A DNA stretch of 8,858 bases, taken from the NCBI GenBank assembly GCA_003229095.1, contig QIHS01000107.1, forward strand, positions 1 to 8,858. Direction: 5' to 3'. Position 1 is the first letter of the stretch. The number at the start of each line of letters is the position of its first letter. The notes under the pieces are model-generated. The model did no database searches, had not been told where the DNA came from, and worked only from the letters and a program-made list of their open reading frames with translations. The stretch comes from Woeseia sp. (GTDB taxonomy: Bacteria; Pseudomonadota; Gammaproteobacteria; Steroidobacterales; Woeseiaceae). Positions 1 to 4,766 of this stretch are shown here, piece after piece. The position numbers were made by a program, and so were the translations under genes.

Positions 1-430
1 CCGGCCCGTGAATTCTGCCAAGGACAGCGAGCATGTCTGCGTTGAAACTTTGCGCGCCAATGGACAACCGGCTCACACCGGCCTGCCGGTAGTCGATCAG
101 GCGACCGCTTTCGAGTGTTCCGGGATTGGCCTCCATGGTGATTTCACAGTCTTCGCTCAGAACAAGGTTTTCCCGACACGATGCCAGCAGCGCAGAAATT
201 TCATCTGGTGAAAACAGGCTTGGCGTGCCGCCGCCAAGGAAAACGCTCTCTACCTTTCGCTTGCCAACTCTCGACGCCTCGATACGCAGATCATTCTGCA
301 ATGCCGAGACGTAGCGATCGCGTGGCGGATTGGCAGCCGCCGTGTGCGAGTTGAAATCGCAATACGGACACTTGCGCACACACCATGGCAAATGAATATA
401 GAGCGACAATGGTGGTACTGGTCGTGACAT
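1..430 (-). CDS. hemW: HemW, radical-SAM heme chaperone (3' part cut by window edge)
   Basis: The first 143 residues of HemW (about 380 aa in E. coli, formerly annotated as oxygen-independent coproporphyrinogen oxidase-like YggW). The radical-SAM cluster motif CX3CX2C is at residues 17-24 (C17, C21, C24) and is followed by DFNS. A Phe two residues after the third Cys fits HemW, whereas the true oxidase HemN has a fourth Cys there. The glycine-rich SAM-binding motif GGGTPSL is at 66-72 and EANPGT at 100-105; both match E. coli HemW. The family binds heme and a 4Fe-4S cluster and is thought to deliver heme to respiratory enzymes. The ATG lies 30 bases after the rdgB stop, with a GAGAG about 11 bases upstream, so it is probably co-transcribed with rph-rdgB. 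Heme chaperone function is from family knowledge; the C-terminal HemW domain is outside the window. Confidence 0.95.
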   Translation of the reverse strand, partial: MSRPVPPLSLYIHLPWCVRKCPYCDFNSHTAAANPPRDRYVSALQNDLRIEASRVGKRKVESVFLGGGTPSLFSPDEISALLASCRENLVLSEDCEITMEANPGTLESGRLIDYRQAGVSRLSIGAQSFNADMLAVLGRIHGP

Positions 431-460
431 GAATTAGTAAACTCTCGCTGCGTGGGAAAG

Positions 461-1069
461 TTATCCAGCCATACCCAGAAACTGTTGCCGCAACTCCCGG
501 AAGGCCTGACCGCGATGGCTTATTGTATTCTTTTCCTCGCGACTCATTTCTGCGCCCGTCTTGTTGCTTTCGAGGTCGAGAAAGATCGGATCGTAGCCAA
601 AACCTCCGTCACCCCTGCGCGCCCGCAAGAGCTGACCTCGCCACACTGATTCGACAACGATGGGTGGCCTGTCGTCTTCTGCAAATACCAACACCGCTGC
701 GCAATGAAACCCGCAACCGCGCTTGGGGTCGTCGACGCCTGCCATTATCTCGAGCAGCAGATCCAGATTTTCCTCATCGCTTGCATCAATACCTGCAAAG
801 CGGGCCGATCGCACACCGGGATTGCCGTCAAGCGCATCGACTGCGATGCCGGAGTCATCAGCCATGGCAGGCAAGCCACAAGACTCTGCCGCATGGCGGG
901 CTTTTAGCAGTGCATTTTCGATGAAGGTCTGGCCGGTTTCTTCCACTGAAGAAATACCCAGTTCGGTCTGCGCAACGATCTCTACCTGCACCGACTTAAA
1001 CAGGTCTTCAATCTCGCAAATCTTTGCAGCATTGCCACTCGCCAGTACAATTTTTTCGGGCCTGTGCAA
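461..1069 (-). CDS. rdgB: RdgB/HAM1 dITP/XTP pyrophosphatase
   Basis: A complete 202-residue protein of the Ham1/ITPase family, the usual length. It hydrolyses non-canonical purine nucleotides (dITP, XTP, ITP) to the monophosphate and pyrophosphate, keeping deaminated bases out of DNA and RNA. Family motifs are all present: SGN at 11-13 with K16, ENALLKAR at 51-58, ADDSG at 70-74 (the catalytic/metal acidic pair), GFGYDPIF at 156-163 and SHRGQA at 184-189. The start is a TTG at 1067-1069; I see no ATG or GTG before the core and no clear Shine-Dalgarno. The rph stop lies only 5 bases upstream, so translation probably relies on coupling to rph. Because rph is frameshifted here, expression of this gene could be affected. 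Very sure of identity, moderately sure of the start. Confidence 0.95.
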   Translation of the reverse strand: MHRPEKIVLASGNAAKICEIEDLFKSVQVEIVAQTELGISSVEETGQTFIENALLKARHAAESCGLPAMADDSGIAVDALDGNPGVRSARFAGIDASDEENLDLLLEIMAGVDDPKRGCGFHCAAVLVFAEDDRPPIVVESVWRGQLLRARRGDGGFGYDPIFLDLESNKTGAEMSREEKNTISHRGQAFRELRQQFLGMAG

Positions 1070-1074
1070 CGCAG

Positions 1075-1765
1075 TTAGCCGGCAGATTCTATCGCGATTA
1101 CCTGCATCAACAGAATTTCATCAATCCCTTTGTTGGCAAGATCAAGCAAGGCATTGAGTTCCGCACGATCGAATGCGTGCCCTTCTGCCGTTCCCTGGAC
1201 TTCGACAAAACGTCCTGCGTCGTTCATCACGACATTCATATCTGTTTCCGCTTGCGAGTCTTCGTCGTAGTCGAGATCGAGAACGGGCACTCCTCGATAA
1301 ATGCCGACAGAAATTGCCGCAATCTGTCCGTGCAGCGGATTGCTTTTCAGATCGCCAGCCGCACACATTCTGTTCATGGCGATGGATAACGCCACGAATG
1401 CACCACTGATGGCGGCCGTCCGCGTGCCACCGTCTGCCTGCAAAACATCGCAATCGAGCGTGACGGTTCGTTCACCAAGCGCTTTCATGTCAGTGGCTGC
1501 ACGCAACGATCGACCTCTGTTTGCCGCGCGCTGCTTCGCGCGCTACACGAGAATTCGTCGAGCCTGGCAACATGCCATATTCGCCGGTTACCCAACCTTT
1601 GCCGCCGCCGCGCAACCACGGCGGTACGCGGTTTTCTACGCTGGCGGTACAAAGTACGCGCGTATCGCCGAACTCGGCCAGCACACTGCCCGCCGCATGT
1701 TTTGTGTAGTCGATAATGAATTGTACCGGCCTCAATTCATCCGCCTCGCGGCCACTGGGTCGCAT
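1075..1765 (-). pseudogene. rph: RNase PH gene broken by an internal frameshifting deletion
   Basis: RNase PH is a phosphate-dependent 3'-5' exoribonuclease that trims tRNA and other RNA ends. The ATG at 1763-1765 has a strong AAAGGAG (1771-1777) 5 bases upstream. Residues 1-83 align without gaps to E. coli RNase PH, including EFGDTRVLCTAS and ending at GKQ (81-83). The frame then runs into RSIVACSH and a TGA at 1490-1492, giving a 91-residue product. The rest, from LRAATDMKALGE (E. coli position 98), continues in another frame from 1506 to 1075, with GGTRTAAISGA and the ETDMNVVM acidic segment intact. Only 10 bases (1507-1516) lie where E. coli has 14 codons, so about 32 bases are missing. 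The lost segment should include R86, one of the family's phosphate-binding residues (R86, T125, R126). Either a real recent pseudogene, since both halves are otherwise conserved, or a sequencing/assembly error. Confidence 0.85.
1526..1543. repeat. GC-only inverted repeat next to the rph lesion
   Basis: GCGCGC, a six-base loop, then GCGCGC: a 6-bp perfect stem inside the rph coding sequence (codons of the AREAARG segment). It ends about 10 bases from the point where the reading frame breaks (1507-1516). Such a hairpin can promote polymerase slippage in vivo or read errors in vitro. It may also be simple coincidence of Ala/Arg codons. Confidence 0.5.
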
Positions 1766-1770
1766 GTTTT

Positions 1771-1777
1771 CTCCTTT
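1771..1777 (-). promoter_or_regulatory. Ribosome binding site of rph
   Basis: AAAGGAG on the minus strand, 5 bases before the ATG at 1763-1765. It selects this ATG over an upstream in-frame start 12 codons earlier, and the resulting N-terminus MRPSGRE matches RNase PH homologues. The 65-base gap to the phosphatase gene otherwise shows no gene. Confidence 0.7.
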
Positions 1778-1830
1778 GGTTTTAATGCGGTGACAGTACA
1801 CCGAATTAGAATGTCACTGTATCGGGAAGT

Positions 1831-2577
1831 TTACTCGCCCAGCCAAAGCAGCGCAGTAGCCGTTGTGTTGTCGCTATACGGCGCATTCACCGTCAGTGCC
1901 TGGATACTAAGTGTTTTCAGGTTCTCCGCCAGCGTCTCATCGTCGCGGGTCGCAACCGCAGCGATTTCATCGTCGTTCATGCCCGACCAAAGACCATCGG
2001 AGCATGCCAGCAGGACGTCACCACGGCGCAGCATTTTCTTGCGGGTAATGCTCATATCCGGCACCGGTGCGTCGCCGCCAATGCAACATTCGACAAAATT
2101 TCGCATCGGGTGATTGAGTGCCTCTTCTTCGGTAATGGCACCTTCCTGAATCATGACTTCGACGTGGCTGTGATCCCTGGAGCGTGTCACCAGTTTGCCA
2201 TCGCGCAACTGGTAAATTCTGCTATCTCCGATATGCCCCCACCAGGTGCCGCCCTCCTGAATGAGACATACAGCACAGGTCGCTCGTGGACGAAAGTCGA
2301 CCGCGAGATCAGCGCCCAATTTGACGACCGCGTCATGCGCCTTTGCCAGGGCCATATACAAAAATCCCTGTGGGTCGAAAATCGGCAGATCAGCTGCTGT
2401 GAACAGGTCCTGCACGATTTTGATACCGACCTCTGCTGCCTGCGCACCGTTCGCATGACCGCCCATACCGTCGAAAACGAGCATCATCGCCGCATCCTCG
2501 GCCACCACAACGGCCGCGCGATCCTGGTTGTCCTGACGGTCCCCGAGGGCGGAGACTTTGGCGTATTCAATTTTCAT
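1831..2577 (-). CDS. PP2C-family serine/threonine protein phosphatase
   Basis: A 248-residue soluble, single-domain PPM/PP2C phosphatase that would remove phosphate from Ser/Thr residues using two divalent metal ions. The motifs in order are RQDNQD at 14-19, VFDGMGGH at 34-41 (metal-binding D36 and G37), GHIGDSRIY at 114-122, ACSDGLW at 191-197 (D194) and SDNTTA at 235-240 (metal-binding D236). All core metal ligands are present, so it is probably active. There is no signal peptide, membrane segment or extra sensor domain. The ATG gives MKIEYAKVS; it has no good Shine-Dalgarno (an AAAGG sits about 14 bases away). It is followed after 65 bases by rph and is divergent from yicC. No Ser/Thr kinase, FHA or type VI secretion gene is in view, so its substrate is unknown. 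Similar small PP2C enzymes in other bacteria often pair with an Hanks-type kinase, which may lie elsewhere. Confidence 0.92.
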   Translation of the reverse strand: MKIEYAKVSALGDRQDNQDRAAVVVAEDAAMMLVFDGMGGHANGAQAAEVGIKIVQDLFTAADLPIFDPQGFLYMALAKAHDAVVKLGADLAVDFRPRATCAVCLIQEGGTWWGHIGDSRIYQLRDGKLVTRSRDHSHVEVMIQEGAITEEEALNHPMRNFVECCIGGDAPVPDMSITRKKMLRRGDVLLACSDGLWSGMNDDEIAAVATRDDETLAENLKTLSIQALTVNAPYSDNTTATALLWLGE

Positions 2578-2767
2578 TTGTGGCGTTAAGACCTTTGTGC
2601 TGGTCGGCGTCGGTCGGCCAGCTTAGAATAAACGGGCAAATAATCAAATCCTGCGCATTCTAATGGCGTTCGATTTCGTGCAGTATCGCGCTCCTTTGGC
2701 GCATTGTCCGTGATCGGGTCATCGGAATATGCGACAACAGCAGGCAATACTCGCCAGGGGATTCATC
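2578..2767. promoter_or_regulatory. Divergent intergenic region between the PP2C gene and yicC
   Basis: A 190-base gap between two divergently read genes, so it should hold promoters for both strings. No good -35/-10 pair matches the sigma-70 consensus. Weak -10-like candidates are TCTAAT at 2659-2664 (plus strand) and ATTCTAA on the minus strand at 2623-2629. An imperfect direct repeat of GGTCGGC lies at 2602-2618. No small ORF or RNA gene is convincing here. Confidence 0.5.
2756..2760 (+). promoter_or_regulatory. Ribosome binding site of yicC
   Basis: AGGGG, 7 bases before the ATG at 2768. It supports this start over the in-frame ATG at 2729, which would add 13 residues not found in YicC homologues (they begin close to a SMTGFAR motif). 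Confidence 0.6.
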
Positions 2768-3634
2768 ATGATAAACAGTATGACCGGCTTCGCCCGGGCC
2801 ACGGCTGATACACCCTTCGGCGCGCTGACCGTCGAGCTGCGGTCGGTGAATCACCGCTATCTCGATGTGCAGTTTCGCCTGCCGGAAGAACTGCGGTCAA
2901 AAGAGGTCGAGCTCAGAGCCCGCATCAATGCAGTCCTTGGTCGAGGCAAGGTTGAGTGCTCCCTGCACCTGCGCCGAGCGGCGGGCAATTCTGGCACGCT
3001 TGAATTGAATGAGGCGCTGGTGAAACAGATCGGGGCAAGCATCACCGATATTGCCCGCTTGCTGCCGGACACCCGCGCCCCGGACCCGATCGACGTACTG
3101 CGCTGGCCCGGCGTCATAGCAGAACCCGAAGTCGATACCGAGCCACTTTTCGCCGAATCGTTTGCCTTGCTTGATCGGGCGCTGAAAGCACTCGAGTCCA
3201 TGCGCTCCAGCGAAGGCGCGCGCATCGCGACGATGCTTGAATCGAGGCTGCGCGAAATTCTCGATATTGCGTCCGTGGTCAGGGAACGGATGCCGGAAGT
3301 CCTCGCGGCGGTTCGCCTTCGCCAGCAGGAACGGATAGCGAAACTGGATATCGATGCTGATCCTGACCGCCTCGAAACCGAACTTGCATTGATCGCACAG
3401 AAACTCGATGTTGGCGAGGAACTCGACCGGCTTGAAAGCCACATCAGTGAGATTCGGTCAGCGCTGCAGGCAGACGAGCCGACGGGTCGGCGACTGGACT
3501 TTCTGATGCAGGAACTCAATCGCGAGGCAAATACCCTGGGGTCAAAGTCTGCTGACACGGAAACGAGCAAGGCCGCGGTTGATCTGAAAGTCCTGATCGA
3601 ACAGATGCGCGAACAGATCCAGAACGTGGAGTGA
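2768..3634 (+). CDS. yicC: YicC/YloC-family endoribonuclease
   Basis: A 288-residue protein, practically the length of E. coli YicC (287). It begins MINSMTGFAR, the family signature, has the NHRYLDVQFRLPEELR segment near residues 27-43, and ends in the conserved C-terminal block RRLDFLMQELNREANTLGSK and the following DLKVLIEQMREQIQNVE. Family members are RNA-binding/endoribonuclease proteins; E. coli YicC has been linked to degradation of the small RNA RyhB. That role is from the literature and not visible in the sequence. A long helical middle section (about 140-240, rich in Leu, Glu and Arg) fits the known helical architecture. The stop at 3632-3634 lies 5 bases before the probable gmk start, so the two are likely translationally coupled. 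First gene of the plus-strand string, divergent from the PP2C-rph string. Confidence 0.93.
   Translation: MINSMTGFARATADTPFGALTVELRSVNHRYLDVQFRLPEELRSKEVELRARINAVLGRGKVECSLHLRRAAGNSGTLELNEALVKQIGASITDIARLLPDTRAPDPIDVLRWPGVIAEPEVDTEPLFAESFALLDRALKALESMRSSEGARIATMLESRLREILDIASVVRERMPEVLAAVRLRQQERIAKLDIDADPDRLETELALIAQKLDVGEELDRLESHISEIRSALQADEPTGRRLDFLMQELNREANTLGSKSADTETSKAAVDLKVLIEQMREQIQNVE
3628..3631 (+). promoter_or_regulatory. Ribosome binding site choosing the TTG start of gmk
   Basis: GGAG at the end of yicC sits 8 bases before TTG 3640-3642, a normal spacing. The alternative GTG at 3631-3633 overlaps this element, so it would have no usable ribosome site. Confidence 0.55.
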
Positions 3635-3639
3635 CACCG

Positions 3640-4263
3640 TTGAGCATTGAGGGAAGACTTTTCGTGATTGCGGCGCCTTCAGGCGCTGGCAAGACGACGC
3701 TGGTCAAGGCGCTTGTAGAGCGCAATCCGGAACTGAAGTTTTCCATCTCCTATACCACTCGAAAAAAGCGCGCGACTGAGAAGGATGGCCGCGACTATTT
3801 CTTCGTCGAAGAGCCGGCTTTTCTGCGCTTGAAGTCTCAGGGTGACCTGCTGGAGTCGGCACTTGTTTTTGACAACCACTACGGCACCAGTCGATCGCAG
3901 GTCGGGGAACACCTCGCCCGTGGCGACAACGTTATTCTGGAAATTGACTGGCAGGGTGCACAGCAGGTGCGGGCCTCGATGCCGGGCTGTGTCACGATAT
4001 TCATTTTGCCGCCCTCACGGGCAGAACTGGAATCGCGCCTGCGCGGCCGCCAGACGGACAGCGAGGAGGTCATTGCAAGGCGGCTCGCGGACGCCCTGGG
4101 TGACATGTCTCACTGGCAGGAATTCGACTTTGTAATCATCAACGACGTGCTTGCCGATGCCGTCAATGAGCTCGAGGCAATTCTGTCAGGTGATGACGCC
4201 GCGAGGCATGCCGGCAACCGGCAGCTCACGGGTCGAATCGAGACTGTCCTGAAGACCCGTTGA
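3640..4263 (+). CDS. gmk: Guanylate kinase
   Basis: A 207-residue enzyme, the same length as E. coli Gmk. It phosphorylates GMP to GDP with ATP, the only route from GMP to GDP/GTP and (p)ppGpp precursors. The P-loop APSGAGKT is at residues 12-19 and the GMP-binding segment SYTTRKKR at 37-44, followed by Y53 in DYFF. YGTSR, EIDWQGAQQ and ILPPS follow, then the lid region RLRGRQTDSEEVIARR. The Pro usual in the TTRxPR motif is Lys here, which is tolerated in the family. The start is TTG 3640, chosen from the ribosome site and the family N-terminus; GTG 3631 would add three residues. It follows yicC by 5 bases and precedes rpoZ by 106 bases, the classic gmk-rpoZ-spoT order. Confidence 0.96.
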   Translation: MSIEGRLFVIAAPSGAGKTTLVKALVERNPELKFSISYTTRKKRATEKDGRDYFFVEEPAFLRLKSQGDLLESALVFDNHYGTSRSQVGEHLARGDNVILEIDWQGAQQVRASMPGCVTIFILPPSRAELESRLRGRQTDSEEVIARRLADALGDMSHWQEFDFVIINDVLADAVNELEAILSGDDAARHAGNRQLTGRIETVLKTR

Positions 4264-4369
4264 AAGAGCGCTATCCAAGCGGCTGGTAAGTGCGATACAC
4301 TGACCGGCTTGCCAAAATCAGGCCCACCGGCCGACTAGTCAGATTAGACCCGTCAGGAGTTAAACGCAC
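4264..4369 (+). promoter_or_regulatory. gmk-rpoZ spacer, possible promoter for rpoZ-spoT
   Basis: A 106-base gap, much larger than the other operon junctions. It contains a weak -10-like TACACT at 4296-4301 with no recognisable -35, and an 8-base palindrome GACTAGTC at 4333-4340. An AGGAG at 4355-4359 lies 10 bases before the rpoZ ATG and is the likely ribosome site. No terminator hairpin with a T tract is seen. Confidence 0.3.
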
Positions 4370-4651
4370 ATGGCCAGAATTACGGTCGAAGATTGTCTGC
4401 AAAATGTCGAGAACATTTTTGAAATGGTGCTGGTTGCCGCCAAACGTGCCCGCCGCGTGGCCCACGGTGCAGAACCCCTGGTTGAGGTTAATAATGACAA
4501 ACCAACGGTTGTTGCATTGCGAGAGATCGCCGAGGGCCACATCACGCCGGCTATTCTCGAAGAAATAGATCAGCCGATGCCGGAAGAATTCATGCCGCCT
4601 GAGATTGTTGAAGAAGCCCTTCCCATGCGTGGAATTTCAATCGGCGACTAG
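4370..4651 (+). CDS. rpoZ: RNA polymerase omega subunit
   Basis: A 93-residue protein (E. coli omega is 91). Omega helps fold and hold the beta-prime subunit and contributes to one of the ppGpp-binding sites on RNA polymerase. MARITVEDC at the start, FEMVLVAAKRARR at 17-29 and NDKPTVVALREIAEG at 42-56 follow the E. coli protein closely. The acidic, Pro-rich tail (67-93) is variable, as in other omegas. One oddity: the widely conserved Arg of the NRF motif (E. coli R16) is Ile here (N15-I16-F17), read from ATT at codon 16. The ATG has AGGAG 10 bases upstream. It sits in the standard place between gmk and spoT, tying polymerase sensitivity to ppGpp to the enzyme that makes it. Confidence 0.96.
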   Translation: MARITVEDCLQNVENIFEMVLVAAKRARRVAHGAEPLVEVNNDKPTVVALREIAEGHITPAILEEIDQPMPEEFMPPEIVEEALPMRGISIGD

Positions 4652-4668
4652 TACGACTCCAGAGTTTA

Positions 4669-4728
4669 ATCGGACAATACTCTATCGGATAGGCCTCAAT
4701 CGGATATCACGCTAGCGGATACCGCGCT
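4669..4728. repeat. Four imperfect 15-base tandem repeats upstream of spoT
   Basis: Units begin at 4669, 4684, 4699 and 4714, an exact 15-base period. Each starts with an AtCGGA core (ATCGGA three times, AGCGGA in the last); units 2-4 extend it to CGGATA, while the later bases of each unit vary. They fill much of the 115-base gap between rpoZ and spoT. The period is a multiple of three, but the array lies after the rpoZ stop and I see no reading frame using it. The last unit also forms a short hairpin (GCGG, 3-base loop, CCGC). It could be a protein-binding array, a duplication remnant, or chance. Confidence 0.6.
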
Positions 4729-4766
4729 ACCTGTAGAGCAGGCTGCAGATTGAGCTATTATGAGGC

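Noticed and set aside
1490..1506. Programmed ribosomal frameshift in rph
   Set aside because: A simple +1 or -1 slip would not restore the about 11 missing conserved residues, no slippery heptamer is seen, and RNase PH is not known to use frameshifting.
1301..2113. Long plus-strand ORF (270 codons) across rph and the PP2C gene
   Set aside because: It is antisense to two genes with clear family motifs, has low-complexity Ser/Arg/Ala composition, and resembles no known family.
2857..3570. Long minus-strand ORF (237 codons) inside yicC
   Set aside because: Antisense shadow of yicC; Ser/Arg-rich composition is typical of reading a GC-rich gene backwards.
3631..3639. GTG start for gmk
   Set aside because: The GTG overlaps the only good ribosome site; TTG 3640 has proper spacing and gives the family's usual N-terminal length.
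4669..4728. CRISPR array
   Set aside because: The 15-base units are too short, imperfect and contiguous, with no spacers and no cas genes.
4713..4729. Terminator after rpoZ
   Set aside because: The short hairpin has no following T tract and the downstream gene is normally co-transcribed with rpoZ.
4756..4761. TATTAT as a -10 promoter element for spoT
   Set aside because: It lies 5 bases before the ATG, would give a leaderless transcript, and has no -35 match at the right spacing.
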